Shown here: piece by piece, positions 38,337 through 47,160 of the stretch
How positions within the stretch are numbered: position 1 is the first letter of the stretch
Layout of the letters: every line of letters starts with the position of its first letter
Origin: Sinorhizobium sojae CCBAU 05684
GTDB taxonomy: Bacteria; Pseudomonadota; Alphaproteobacteria; Rhizobiales; Rhizobiaceae
Length of the DNA stretch: 64,000 nucleotides
NCBI RefSeq assembly: GCF_002288525.1
Contig: NZ_CP023067.1
Location: 2,886,001 to 2,950,000, forward strand
Direction: 5' to 3'
Translations under genes and position numbers: made by a program
Notes under the pieces: model-generated
Databases searched by the model: none
Seen by the model: only the letters and a program-made list of their open reading frames with translations
Told to the model about the DNA's origin: nothing

Positions 38337-39475
38337 TTCACCAATGCTCCGAGCTTGCCGACCGCGCTGCAGAAGCGCGAGCGCGCGTTGACCTCGACCG
38401 GCAGCACGCCGCGGTCGAGCGCCTCGCGCAACGTCTCCCAGTCATAGGCGACGATATGGGCGTGAATGTCCTTGAACACCTGGTCGATCTGCTTGCGGCT
38501 GACGCCGAGGCTGAAGAGCCGGCTGCGATATTTGTTGACGACGAGAAAGATCGAGGCCGGGCTGCCGCGCAGCCGCGTCAGATGCAGGAAGAGGTCCCGC
38601 GCCTGGTGCAGCGCGGGGATGGTCATCTCGGTGACGATCGTGACGCTGTTGACCGATCGCAGCACGTCGTCCTTCCATGGCGTACTGTAATACGGCATGT
38701 CGATCACCGTCTCGTCGCTTTCGAAGGCTGCGACGTCCAGCATGCGCAGCACCAGTTCCGCGCCCTTCGGCGACCAGAGGACCGATGGCTGCTTGAAGGA
38801 GAGAAGCGAAAAGCCGCTCGAATGGCGCTTGCGCACGAGATCGATGAATTCGAGGTCGACGCGCGTGGGATTCGCGATGACCGGCATCAGGTCATAGTCG
38901 TTGACGAGGTTCAGATAATAGCCGAGCGACCCGGAGGAAAAATCCATGTCGAAGAGATCGACACGCGGCGTGCCGGTTTTCGTCGGCTGCGCCAGCACAT
39001 GGGCAAGCGAGGAGGCGATCACACTCGCCCCTGCCCCGCCGACGGCCGAGACGACCGCATGCACGCGGCTGCCGGTCGCGCCCGCAGTCGGCGTATGGGT
39101 CGAGATCATGTCGATCAGCGCCCGGCGGTCGAGCGGCTTCTTCAGCCAGTCGCTGCCATTGAGGCGGATAAGCAACCGCATCCGCTCGTCCGTCAGCTCC
39201 TCGGAAACGACGACGAGCGGGATGCTGCGGTGATTGGCGCGGAAGGAGAAGAGCTCCGGCTGCTGCAGCACCTCGCCATTGTCGACATCGAGCACGATCA
39301 TGTGGAACACGGCCAGATCGAAACGACCCTTTTCTCCGAGCGCCCTCAGCGCCATGTGGCGGACGTCGTAGCGCGACAGCGATCCGAAGGTGTCGAGCAT
39401 GAAGCTCGCAGCCGCGGCATCGTCGGAAAGGACGAGGATCTTGGTGGTCGCTACGAAGTTCATATGGGCTGTCAT
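38333..39475 (-). CDS. cpaE: Tad pilus localisation protein CpaE (TadZ)
   Basis: A 380-residue cytoplasmic protein with a degenerate receiver domain (about 8-125) and a MinD/ParA-like ATPase domain. The Walker A-like loop reads SAVGGAGASVIASSLAHVL: the two Lys of the usual KGGxGKT are absent, as is common in CpaE/TadZ. It places Tad machinery at a cell pole in relatives. The start at 39475 follows GGGGAAGCGAG; an ATG four codons later is an alternative. It is followed by the L,D-transpeptidase with an ATGA overlap. Confidence 0.92.
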   Translation of the reverse strand: MTAHMNFVATTKILVLSDDAAAASFMLDTFGSLSRYDVRHMALRALGEKGRFDLAVFHMIVLDVDNGEVLQQPELFSFRANHRSIPLVVVSEELTDERMRLLIRLNGSDWLKKPLDRRALIDMISTHTPTAGATGSRVHAVVSAVGGAGASVIASSLAHVLAQPTKTGTPRVDLFDMDFSSGSLGYYLNLVNDYDLMPVIANPTRVDLEFIDLVRKRHSSGFSLLSFKQPSVLWSPKGAELVLRMLDVAAFESDETVIDMPYYSTPWKDDVLRSVNSVTIVTEMTIPALHQARDLFLHLTRLRGSPASIFLVVNKYRSRLFSLGVSRKQIDQVFKDIHAHIVAYDWETLREALDRGVLPVEVNARSRFCSAVGKLGALVK

Positions 39476-39502
39476 CTCGCTTCCCCACGCATTATCAAAG
39501 GT

Positions 39503-40417
39503 TTAGCAGGTTGAGCACGTTCTCAGGTCTTCAGTCGTGATCGTCACCGGATGGGCGGGCACGGTAATGTCGTCGAGCCCCAGCAGACCGCCGAGAAGCG
39601 GAAGGTCGAAGGTGATGTTGCGAACCTCGAACCGCATGGTTAGCACCGCCCCCTCGGGGCGGCCCCAATAGCCGAGCCCGGAACGCTGGTAGGTGACGAC
39701 CAGGTTCGCCGGCTGAATGCGCCAGTTGATATCGCAGATGCCGGGCCGCGGATCGCCCGCCGTGCCGCAGACGCCGTCGCTTCCGCGCACGATCCGACTC
39801 AGTCGAGCGGCATCACAAGCCGCATAGCCGGGGCCGCAACTCACGGAGATCGACGCATCGTTCGGCGTCGCGCCCCCGTTGTTCAACGGATTCGCAGCGC
39901 CCATTGGAAATGCGGCGTCAAAAGCCGCCTGGCTCACCAGCGGATCGGATACGGCCGCCAATCGCGCGCCATATTGCAGCGCCTTAACCGTCTGGTTCCA
40001 TTGCGACATCGCGTAGCCGAATTCGATGAAGGCGGCAAAGACCAGGAGCACGATGGGAAACGTGATCAGCGCCTCGGAAAGTGCGACGCCGCTCTCGTCC
40101 TGGCGGAATCCGATCTTCCGAGCAGGCGAGGCCGATCCGCCGGACGTTGTCGCGGAATTCGCGCCACCCTCATCCCTGTGCTCGTCACAGGGATCCAGCC
40201 ACAGTGCGTCCGCACCGTGATTGACCCTCTCCGACTCGACGCCGAAACCAACGCGTGCCCAACCCCGATATTGCTTCTTCAGTGCCGCCGACGCGGCGCC
40301 GCTGGTTTCCTGTGACGAGCGCAGGAATGAGGGAGGGGTGGACGCGCTGCCGGCCAGCGGAGCGCCCTGCTCCACCAGATCGCCCAACGGCTGTTCATGT
40401 ATCCGTTCGGTTACCAT
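39503..40417 (-). CDS. TadE/TadG-like pseudopilin with an abnormal N-terminal extension
   Basis: A 304-residue protein. The TadE-type core starts only at about residue 105: QDESGVALSEALITFPIV, a hydrophobic pilin-like helix after an ESG motif, then a periplasmic domain with several Cys. The first 25 residues look like a normal start (MVTERIHEQPLGDL). Residues about 27-85 are encoded by an inverted pair of palindromic repeats (40167-40340) read in frame, so that stretch is a translated repeat insertion. No ATG lies between it and the pilin helix, so the extension is either made or a GTG/TTG start is used. The start overlaps the preceding gene's stop by seven bases. Role: minor pseudopilin of the Flp pilus. 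Confidence 0.8.
   Translation of the reverse strand: MVTERIHEQPLGDLVEQGAPLAGSASTPPSFLRSSQETSGAASAALKKQYRGWARVGFGVESERVNHGADALWLDPCDEHRDEGGANSATTSGGSASPARKIGFRQDESGVALSEALITFPIVLLVFAAFIEFGYAMSQWNQTVKALQYGARLAAVSDPLVSQAAFDAAFPMGAANPLNNGGATPNDASISVSCGPGYAACDAARLSRIVRGSDGVCGTAGDPRPGICDINWRIQPANLVVTYQRSGLGYWGRPEGAVLTMRFEVRNITFDLPLLGGLLGLDDITVPAHPVTITTEDLRTCSTC
40167..40340. repeat. Inverted palindrome pair inserted in the coding sequence of a TadE-like gene
   Basis: The left copy contains CCCTCATCCCTGTGCTCG then TCACAGGGATCCAGCC. The right copy contains TTTCCTGTGACGAGCG then CAGGAATGAGGG, its inverted form with a few changes. About 100 bases lie between. This is a different palindrome family from the ATCCTCGGG one, but with the same doublet layout. 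Confidence 0.8.
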
Positions 40418-40893
40418 CCCATATACCTCTCTTCATGCGAGACGCTGATGGTGATGGCGCCGATGCCGAGCCAGCCGAAGAGCGGCGAGGCTTCGTAAAG
40501 ATGCGCGGTCGCGAGCGTGATCGTGCCGTCGGCGCTAACCGGCGTGACGGTGATATCGCCCAGACCCGGGCCCCATCCTGGGACCCGCAGCACCGCGCCC
40601 GCCGCCGGCGCCTGCGTGCCGTAGTAGGCGATCGTTTTCGCCGTCGCCTCGGTGCAGGTGGCGGTATAGGTCGGCGAAGACGGACGACAGCGGGAGAGAT
40701 AGCGGCCGGCATCGCGCAGGCCGGCATCGATCTGCATCCGCTCCCACATTAGGTTGCCGAATTCGAGAATGCCGACAGCAAAAAGCGTTACGAACGGCAC
40801 CGCAACCAGCGCCTCAGTGAGCACGGCACCCTCTTCCTTCCGCCAGAATGTGCAATTGGGCCGGTACTCAAGAAGATGTTTGAACGCCCTCAT
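40411..40893 (-). CDS. TadE-like pseudopilin
   Basis: A 160-residue minor pilin-like protein. Residues about 19-45 are the TadE signature: RKEEGAVLTEALVAVPFV and a following hydrophobic run, with the Glu in the position that normally follows the prepilin cleavage region. The rest is a periplasmic domain. Overlaps the TadG gene upstream by four bases and the next TadE-like gene by seven, so all three are translationally coupled. Confidence 0.9.
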   Translation of the reverse strand: MRAFKHLLEYRPNCTFWRKEEGAVLTEALVAVPFVTLFAVGILEFGNLMWERMQIDAGLRDAGRYLSRCRPSSPTYTATCTEATAKTIAYYGTQAPAAGAVLRVPGWGPGLGDITVTPVSADGTITLATAHLYEASPLFGWLGIGAITISVSHEERYMGW

Positions 40894-42491
40894 CGTACCA
40901 ACTCCGCTTCTTCCCGCAGGAACTCGTCAAGCGTGCCGCGCCCGCCCTTGCCGGTGATGTCGATCATTTCGAGCGACAGATAGCGCTCGCTACTCTGCTT
41001 GATTGCCGGCTTCGTCGCGAACATGCGGGCGAAGGCGATTGCGCGCGTATCGGTGCTATGCCCCGTCAAGCGACCGGCATTGTATTCATGCTTGCAGTTC
41101 ACCACGGCCGCAAAGATTTCCCGGCGATCGCCGTAGTCGCCATCGCTGTAGTTCGACAGGTCCGGCCCGGAGTAGCATTGCCCGCCGGTCAGGGGGGCGC
41201 CCTTTTCGCCACTGTTGGAAGCATGGTTGAGCAGAGTCGGATCGTTGAGCTCGTAGCGATAGACGTCATAGGCTGAAGGCTGCGACGGCGACCCTGTTGG
41301 CGACGGATAGCTGGAATGATTGCTCAGGATATCGCTGGTCGAAGGAACGCCTGTGCCATGCGCAACATTCCAGTAAGTGTTATATTGCCAATTGTTGCCG
41401 GTGCTTATCTTGCCGCCGGCAAGCGGGCTCATCGACGCCCCATAGCCGAGCGGCACGGCCAGGTTGATATCGCCTACGGTGCTGCCGGACATCACCGGAT
41501 CATAGTCGCTGCAGATCTTGTTGGCGCCGCCCGTCTGCGTCTGCGCCGAGCGAACATTGCGCGCCGGTCGATAGCGGCCATCATTGCTCGCGCTCTTGAA
41601 CGAGCCGCCATAAAGGCCGAAGCGTGTATTCAGGCCCGCCTCCACGGGGCCGGCATTGGCGCCCGTCTTGGTTTCCAAAGCATCCTGCTTGTAGCACACA
41701 CCCGGGGCGCCGGTCGCCAGGGCTTCAGCGAGCACATTCGCGCCATTGCCATAGGTCGAGAGAAAGCCGAAATTGCCGGGGCCGGGTGAGCTGGAGGCAG
41801 TACTGTGAAGCTCGATCTGCACGCCGTAGAGGTTGCCCGCGGCAAAATTCGTGTGCAGCAGTTCTTCCGCCTCTTCGTTGTTGGTGCCGGAGGCGTTCTC
41901 ATACGGATTGCAGATATAGATCGGCGTCACGTTGCAGGCGCTGGCCCGATAGACCGCTATGGCCTCGGCGGCAACGTTTATCGTATCCCGATTGAAGCCG
42001 ACGGGGATTGGAAAGATCGTGGTCATCGCCTGAGGCTTGGCAATTACATAGGCGTAGGAAGCATCGTTTGGGCCGGTGGCCATGTAGGTCGAGCTGGTAG
42101 GATCGAAATCCGTATCGTCGTCCGCCGGAATGCTCTTGAGGTAATGGACCGTCACCGTGCTCCCGGCGTCGTTTCCCGCATCATAGGTCACCGTGATATG
42201 CGAGCCGAGCGACATGCCGGTGCCGCCGCCACCGAAGGCGGCGCTGTTGGCAAGCGTCTCGATTGCCGCATTGGCCCGGTCGATCGCGTCGTCGCGGCCG
42301 TCGAGCTCGCGGGCGCCGGCAAGCGCCATGGCATCGACGGCATTCTGCAGGTCGGTGTGGAGATTGCCCGTGCGCCCGACATCGATGACCATCAGCGAAA
42401 AGCCGAGCAGAAGCGGCATGGAAATCAGCGTCAAGGCGATGACGTAGCCACGGTTGTCGTCCAGGAAGCGTCTGATTGCCTTACTCAACAT
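40890..42491 (-). CDS. tadG: TadG-like pilus assembly protein
   Basis: A 533-residue protein with an N-terminal membrane helix (about 15-40, GYVIALTLISMPLLLGFSLM) and the TadG N-terminal signature that follows, VIDVGRTGNLHTDLQNAVDAMALAGARELDG. The large periplasmic part may contain a von Willebrand-like fold as in other TadG, but I do not see a clear MIDAS motif. The start at 42491 follows GAGGAG; an earlier ATG at 42527 is less likely. It opens the tadG-tadE-tadE-like-cpaE run. Confidence 0.9.
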   Translation of the reverse strand: MLSKAIRRFLDDNRGYVIALTLISMPLLLGFSLMVIDVGRTGNLHTDLQNAVDAMALAGARELDGRDDAIDRANAAIETLANSAAFGGGGTGMSLGSHITVTYDAGNDAGSTVTVHYLKSIPADDDTDFDPTSSTYMATGPNDASYAYVIAKPQAMTTIFPIPVGFNRDTINVAAEAIAVYRASACNVTPIYICNPYENASGTNNEEAEELLHTNFAAGNLYGVQIELHSTASSSPGPGNFGFLSTYGNGANVLAEALATGAPGVCYKQDALETKTGANAGPVEAGLNTRFGLYGGSFKSASNDGRYRPARNVRSAQTQTGGANKICSDYDPVMSGSTVGDINLAVPLGYGASMSPLAGGKISTGNNWQYNTYWNVAHGTGVPSTSDILSNHSSYPSPTGSPSQPSAYDVYRYELNDPTLLNHASNSGEKGAPLTGGQCYSGPDLSNYSDGDYGDRREIFAAVVNCKHEYNAGRLTGHSTDTRAIAFARMFATKPAIKQSSERYLSLEMIDITGKGGRGTLDEFLREEAELVR

Positions 42492-42756
42492 GGCATGCTC
42501 CTCGGATCGCGGCGGAATATCCGCCACGGCTTAGCTGTCGCCAGAAGCGAAGTGCTCGGGACGACACAGGCTTAATACAAGGGCGGAATCTTCAAAAATA
42601 TCAGCGGTTATCCGCCCGCATCCCGCGTCTGAACTTATAAAATCTGTTTTCGGATCACCCGATCTCGACCGTTTCGGCCGAGGATCGAGAGAAGCCTAGT
42701 ATTTCACTTCACATTCCAGCGGCACTATTGCCGCTGTTCATGTTTCGGGCCGCCCT
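42492..42756. other. Gap between the two halves of the Tad operon
   Basis: A 265-base gap without a gene. At 42661-42686, GATCTCG-ACCG and CGGCCGAG-GATC can form an imperfect hairpin that might end the cpaB-cpaC transcript. An AT-rich stretch (42585-42655) upstream of tadG could hold a second promoter, so the locus may be two transcripts. Confidence 0.4.
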
Positions 42757-43074
42757 TTACTGGGCGGCGGAATTGGTTCCATTCGGCGGCGTGGCCATCG
42801 GCAGGATCACCGCTGCCGGCGGTGGCGCGCTCGTCTGCCCGCCGCCCTGATAGGTGCGCATCGCCCGATTGATGACCTTGCCGTCACTCGGAATATTGGT
42901 GTTCTGCGCCACCCGCGGGAAAGGCTCCTGGATGTGGATGCCCTTATTGGCCTCCACCGCATTGCCGAGCCCGAAGGTGATCGAATCGCGATGGTTCAGG
43001 TAATCGGCGCAGCCCGAAAGCAGGCCCGTTGCCGCCAGAACCAGGAGAAGGCGCTTATTTCTTTGCAACGGCAA
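42757..43074 (-). CDS. Short lipoprotein in the CpaD position
   Basis: A 105-residue lipoprotein with lipobox LSGC at residues 19-22, then DYLNHRDSITFGLGNAVEAN and a Pro-rich C terminus. It is half the length of CpaD of Caulobacter and I do not see a CpaD domain, so only the position after cpaC supports a pilus role. The start is uncertain: TTG at 43074 has GGGAGG at good spacing and gives a clean signal peptide; ATG at 43089 or 43110 would overlap cpaC further. With TTG the overlap with cpaC is 20 bases. Confidence 0.75.
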   Translation of the reverse strand: MPLQRNKRLLLVLAATGLLSGCADYLNHRDSITFGLGNAVEANKGIHIQEPFPRVAQNTNIPSDGKVINRAMRTYQGGGQTSAPPPAAVILPMATPPNGTNSAAQ

Positions 43075-44542
43075 CTTGGCCTCCCACATCCAGATCGAGA
43101 CGGTGGCCATAGGGGCCCTTCACGCCTTCGCCGTGACGAAAGCGGCGCAGCATGTCCTTGTCCACTTCGAGAATGCCGAGCGCGAATAGCTCCGCGTCAT
43201 TCGATGAGCGCGTCTGCTCGAGCGGGCTGTAGAGATCCTCGCCCGGGCGCGCTGGCCGCACGATATGCGGGGTCACGACGATGACGAGGTCCGATTCCCG
43301 CTTCAGGAAGCTCGTCGACCGAAACAGCGCGCCGATGACGGGAACCTGCCCCAGCCACGGCAATTGCTGGACATCCTTGGAATTCACCGACTGCAGAAGG
43401 CCCGCCATAGCGAAGCTCTGGCCGTCGCGGAGCGCCACCGTAGTGTTAGCCGCCCGTGAGATGAAGCCCGGATTTCCGTTGACGCTGATGGACGTATCGA
43501 GTTCAGAAACCTCCGGCTGGACTTTCAAGCTGATGAGGCCATCGTCAAGCACTACCGGGGTGAAGCTGAGCCGTACGCCGAAGGGGCGGTAGTCCGTCTC
43601 GGTTGCAACCGTCGCACCATTGGCGACCGTCGACAGGATCGGCACTTCGCCGCCGGCATGGAAACTCGCGGTCTCGCCGCTGAGCGCAATCAGGTTCGGC
43701 TGCGCCAGGCGACGCACCAGGCCTTTTTGCTCCAGCGCATTGATGACGATGTCGATCTGGCCGCCGGAAATCTCCAGCACCTTGGCGATCAACTGCCCGA
43801 AGGGCTGCATGCCCGTTGCGGCACCGGCGGCATCGCCCAACGTACGCACGAGGCTGCCGTCATCTACAGCGATACCCTGGCTAGTGGTCGCCTTGCCGAT
43901 GCCGTTGCGGCCCTGCCCGGACCAACCGATGCCGAGGTCGCGGCCGGTCTGGCGCGAGGCCTCGATGATTCGTACCTCCAGCATCACCTGCTGCGATTCG
44001 GCAACGCGGAGCTGGTTCATGACCGGCTGCTCGGAATAGGACTGGGCGATCTCGACGACGCGCTGCAGCTCTACCGAATCGCGCACCGTACCCGCCAACC
44101 GGATGCGGTTGTTGGAGTTGAAGACCTGCACTCTGGACGAGGGCGCCGCGGCCCGGACCGCCGACGCCACTTCGCTGAAATCGCTGGCGATGCGGACGTC
44201 GATGACGCCGATCAGCTGCTTGTTGTCGTCATAGATAGAGATATTGGTGGCGCCCAGGGCCTTGCCGCGGATGAAGAGCGATTGGTCGGAAAGCGGCACG
44301 ACGTCGATCAGTTCCGCGCTGCCGATCACCAGGTCGCCAAACGCCTTGCTCGTCCGGATGGTGACCGTGTCGTTCGGCGGCAAGGTCACCTGTTCGACCG
44401 AGCCCGTGAGGTTGATATATTCTTCCTGGGCGTCGGCCGGGCCGACGAAGCCGGTTCCCCAGCTCCCGAAGGCGATCGCTGCCGCGGCTGTCGCCGCGAG
44501 GGCCCTGGCGCGCATCGCCCCCTTGTTCTTTCCCCTCAACAT
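43055..44542 (-). CDS. cpaC: Tad pilus outer-membrane secretin CpaC (RcpA)
   Basis: A 495-residue secretin with a signal peptide (residues about 1-38, ending PADAQ). The N-terminal BON/secretin-N region (VTLPPNDTVTIRTSKAFGDL, IDVVPLSDQSLFIRGKALG) precedes the secretin core with LEISGGQIDIVINALEQKGLVRR, LAQPNLIALSGETASFHAGGEVP and the C-terminal LPWLGQVPVIGALFRS. It forms the pore for the Flp pilus. It is 57 bases after cpaB. Confidence 0.95.
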   Translation of the reverse strand: MLRGKNKGAMRARALAATAAAAIAFGSWGTGFVGPADAQEEYINLTGSVEQVTLPPNDTVTIRTSKAFGDLVIGSAELIDVVPLSDQSLFIRGKALGATNISIYDDNKQLIGVIDVRIASDFSEVASAVRAAAPSSRVQVFNSNNRIRLAGTVRDSVELQRVVEIAQSYSEQPVMNQLRVAESQQVMLEVRIIEASRQTGRDLGIGWSGQGRNGIGKATTSQGIAVDDGSLVRTLGDAAGAATGMQPFGQLIAKVLEISGGQIDIVINALEQKGLVRRLAQPNLIALSGETASFHAGGEVPILSTVANGATVATETDYRPFGVRLSFTPVVLDDGLISLKVQPEVSELDTSISVNGNPGFISRAANTTVALRDGQSFAMAGLLQSVNSKDVQQLPWLGQVPVIGALFRSTSFLKRESDLVIVVTPHIVRPARPGEDLYSPLEQTRSSNDAELFALGILEVDKDMLRRFRHGEGVKGPYGHRLDLDVGGQVAVAKK

Positions 44543-44599
44543 CCCCGCTTCTGCCTCCGCTCCTCGTTCGGCCGCTAAAGCCCCTGCGGCAAGCCCATC

Positions 44600-45601
44600 T
44601 CACTGGATCAAACCGACTCGCACCTCTTCGCGCTTCGTCGTGTTCCAGACGCCGACCGTCGCCCATTTCGGCTGAATCGGCAAGTCCGGTTCTACCTTAC
44701 GTTCCACAATTTGTAACTGCTTTTCTTTAACAGGTTGTTTCATTTTGCCTTCGACGGAGTCGATCCGGCTGCCGAGTTCGTCGCCGACCTTCTGGACCAG
44801 CTTCTCGATCGTATCGAATCGCCCGTCGTCTGTTTTAGTGGCGAGCTCGTTCGAAACTAGCCCGCCGCCGAGATCGGCGACCGTGATCGGCCGGGTCTGC
44901 TCCACGTCCGAGGAGGCGATGTTGCGCAACGCAAGCGACAGCGTGCCGATGCTCGCCCCGAGCGTCAACCGCTGTGCCTCGTCGGTCGTCACCTCGAAGG
45001 TCACGGTCTTGACGACGGAAGGCTCGTCCTTGCGCTCATCCGCAGTTTGATCCACGGCCAGCACTTTCACGCCCTGGAGCAGCACGTCGACAAAGGTCTG
45101 CTCATTGTTGTTCTGCTGATTGCGAACGACACGCGTCAGCAGAACGTCGACACGGTCCGAGGGCCGCACGAAACCGGCAACGCCCAGCACGTCGTTGACG
45201 CGAATGGAAATGGCCTTCATCCGCTGATCAAGCGCGGCCGAAAGCGTCGCCCGCTCGCCGGCGCCGGTAATCTTTGAGGTCAGAACAGGCTCGCCGGGAT
45301 CGATCGCCTCCATGGCATAGCGCGGCTTTGTTTCGTCGCCGAGGACCGCCTCCAGCGTTTCGAACGAGCCATCTGGCCTTTCCAGAGAGGACCAAGGAAT
45401 GGTCTTGAGGTTTTCCGGCAGTACCCGGTCGCCGAAGCGCATGGGCTTGGCGGCGACGACAAGCGTTTTCTCCTCGACCTTGGGGGCACTTGCGGCCGCA
45501 AGCCGCGCCTGCTGATCGGCGAGATAGGTACGCGTCCCAAAGACCGCCGCACCGGCAAGTAAAATGGCAATTGAAAGACTTAGAACCGTCGAGGAGCGCA
45601 T
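44600..45601 (-). CDS. cpaB: Tad pilus assembly protein CpaB (RcpC)
   Basis: A 333-residue periplasmic protein anchored by one N-terminal helix (about 5-25, TVLSLSIAILLAGAAVFGTR). A SAF domain follows (about 40-110, TLVVAAKPMRFGDRVLPENL) and then the RcpC domain with RVNDVLGVAGFVRPSDRVDVL. It may bind peptidoglycan in relatives. The start at 45601 has GGAG nine bases upstream; an earlier ATG at 45640 is less likely. The C-terminal part beyond about residue 265 is variable. First gene after pilA. Confidence 0.93.
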   Translation of the reverse strand: MRSSTVLSLSIAILLAGAAVFGTRTYLADQQARLAAASAPKVEEKTLVVAAKPMRFGDRVLPENLKTIPWSSLERPDGSFETLEAVLGDETKPRYAMEAIDPGEPVLTSKITGAGERATLSAALDQRMKAISIRVNDVLGVAGFVRPSDRVDVLLTRVVRNQQNNNEQTFVDVLLQGVKVLAVDQTADERKDEPSVVKTVTFEVTTDEAQRLTLGASIGTLSLALRNIASSDVEQTRPITVADLGGGLVSNELATKTDDGRFDTIEKLVQKVGDELGSRIDSVEGKMKQPVKEKQLQIVERKVEPDLPIQPKWATVGVWNTTKREEVRVGLIQ

Positions 45602-45710
45602 CGCCGATACTCCATACGTGATCGAAATACATTTCGACAATTGTTAAAATATGGGAGAGGGGTCGAAAAACCCCTCTCAGCAATGTCATCGCGAGGATAC
45701 CGAGCAATTC

Positions 45711-45926
45711 TTACGGCGTCGCAGGAGTGCCGCAGTTTGTTTGGCAACCGGTTTGAGTCCAAAAACCGCCCCAAGAAGCCCATGCGGTATTCAGGTTTCC
45801 GCCGGCAATAATTACGGTGCCAACAACGCCACCCACAAGAAGCCCAAGCAGGATCAGATATTCAGTCAGCGCGACGCCATCTTCTTCCCGCGCGAAAGCG
45901 CGTACCGTAGACATTACAGCTTTCAT
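45711..45926 (-). CDS. pilA: Flp-type class IVb major pilin
   Basis: A 71-residue Flp pilin. The leader ends at the class IVb site in REEDGVALTEYLILLGLLVG: cleavage is expected after the Gly, leaving Glu at position 5 and Tyr at 6 of the mature pilin. A single hydrophobic helix follows and the short tail has two Cys (TGCQTNCGT), which may form a disulfide. The partner prepilin peptidase CpaA is divergent. As the major structural subunit it should be highly expressed; it is 109 bases upstream of cpaB. Confidence 0.95.
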   Translation of the reverse strand: MKAVMSTVRAFAREEDGVALTEYLILLGLLVGGVVGTVIIAGGNLNTAWASWGGFWTQTGCQTNCGTPATP

Positions 45927-46247
45927 CGAGAAATCCTTTCAAAATATACTTCGCGTGACCGCAATTTCCCCCGGCCCGCGCCATCGTCGAGACCACCTCG
46001 TCGATGGGTACGATTAATAAACCGTTAACTACTACTTAGTCAACCTCTAAGATGTAGCCATTTACGGCATCTCTATCTTATGGTTAAAATGGAACATAAA
46101 GATAACCCATTTCGAATTGGAATTAGTCGTACGATTATTACATGGTGATTAGTGACTTTACGCCTTTATAACCCGAATGGATTAGAAATTATCGAAAAAC
46201 GATTTGAAGATAATCCGTTTCGACCGCACCGAGGGGCCTCGATTAAG
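45927..46247. promoter_or_regulatory. Divergent pilA/cpaA promoter region
   Basis: About 320 bases, clearly more AT-rich than the surroundings, between the major pilin and the prepilin peptidase genes. It should carry both promoters and perhaps a regulatory element for pilin expression. Several AACCGTTAAC- and TTAAAATGG-like AT blocks are seen but no clear palindrome. A frame open from 46152 into cpaA probably is not translated. Confidence 0.5.
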
Positions 46248-46805
46248 ATGATCGCAAGCATCAACATTATAACCATCGCCTCCGTCTTCCTTCTCCTCTA
46301 TGCCGCCTGGAGCGATTTCCGCCTCTGGAAAATCCCGAACGGCACCGTGCTGGCGCTGATCGTCGTCTACGCGCTCGATGCCACGCTGCGGCTCCTGGCG
46401 GCGAAAGAAACCGGCGGCGCGCTGGGATTGCTGATGGAGCAGGATCTCGGCGCCACGCTCTTCTCCTTTGCCGGCATCGGCGGCGATCTCGCCGCCGGCC
46501 TCCTGCTCTTCACGCTTGGCTTCACCCTCTGGTGCTTCCGCCTCTTCGGCGCCGGCGACGCCAAGCTCTTCCTGCCGATTGGACTTCTCATCGGCTGGCA
46601 CGGCATGCTGCCCTTCTCAATCTTCCTGCTGATCGGCGGCGTGCTCACCATGCTGGCCTTGCGCCTGCCGATGCCGCTTCAATTCGCCCACTATGCCGTC
46701 GTCATGCGCCTCCAGGAGATCCGCACCACCCGTAAGATCCCCTACGGCGTCATCATGGTCGCCGCCGCGCTGGCCGTGATGGCGTTGCGGCCGGCCGGGG
46801 CGTAA
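46248..46805 (+). CDS. cpaA: Prepilin peptidase CpaA (TadV)
   Basis: Membrane aspartyl protease of the A24 family, 185 residues, that removes the leader of Flp pilin. The two active-site Asp are in AAWSDFRLWKIPNG (about 24) and LFGAGDAKLFLPIG (about 105), the latter being the GxGDxK signature. Six membrane helices are expected. Its length fits the short CpaA/TadV form lacking an N-methylation domain. Start at 46248 has GAGGGG upstream. It is divergent from pilA. Confidence 0.93.
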   Translation: MIASINIITIASVFLLLYAAWSDFRLWKIPNGTVLALIVVYALDATLRLLAAKETGGALGLLMEQDLGATLFSFAGIGGDLAAGLLLFTLGFTLWCFRLFGAGDAKLFLPIGLLIGWHGMLPFSIFLLIGGVLTMLALRLPMPLQFAHYAVVMRLQEIRTTRKIPYGVIMVAAALAVMALRPAGA

Positions 46806-46866
46806 AGGGCTGCGGCAGGTTCCGGCGAAGCGGGAATGTCGGCGACCTCCCTTCGGTTGCTCTGTG

Positions 46867-46905
46867 GCTTGTGCATGGATCCTCGGGTCAAGCCCGAGGA
46901 TGACG
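46867..46905. repeat. REP-like palindrome, copy upstream of the GIY-YIG cluster
   Basis: Core ATCCTCGGG-TCAAG-CCCGAGGAT at 46879-46901, flanked by GCTTGTGCATGG on the left and GACGGG on the right. Two shorter fragments follow at about 46929-46956 and 46987-47001, each starting GAGAACGGGTCAAG, as if decayed copies. They fill the stretch between cpaA and the GIY-YIG gene. Confidence 0.85.
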
Positions 46906-47083
46906 GGCAAGAAGGCACGCACGGTGACGAGAGAACGGGTCAAGGCCGATGATGACAGGCGAAAAAGGCAAGCGCGAGGGTGTCGGGAGAACGGGTCAAG
47001 CGCCGTGGTGAAGGGAGAAGGGCAGGTCCTTGGGATAGCATCGCAGGGACAGTTTGCCGGATGTTTTCTCAGCCGCTCTTTCC

Positions 47084-47148
47084 GTCATCCTCGGGCTTGC
47101 CCCCTCTCCCGTCATCCTCGGGCTTGACCCGGGGATCCATGCACAAGC
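47084..47148. repeat. REP-like palindromes immediately before the GIY-YIG gene
   Basis: A half copy (GTCATCCTCGGGCTTG, 47084-47099) precedes a full copy at 47111-47148: core ATCCTCGGG-CTTGA-CCCGGGGAT (one mismatch) followed by CCATGCACAAGC. The full copy ends 12 bases before the gene's ATG. No Shine-Dalgarno is visible between, so the repeat may carry the translation or transcription start signals. Confidence 0.85.
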
Positions 47149-47160
47149 ACCATCGCTCGC

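Noticed and set aside
38333..39475. CpaE treated as defective because its P-loop lacks Lys
   Set aside because: Loss of these Lys is common in CpaE/TadZ proteins, so it is not evidence of decay here.
42757..43110. Full-length CpaD
   Set aside because: The lipoprotein is only about 105 residues and shows no CpaD domain; only its position fits, so no symbol was assigned.
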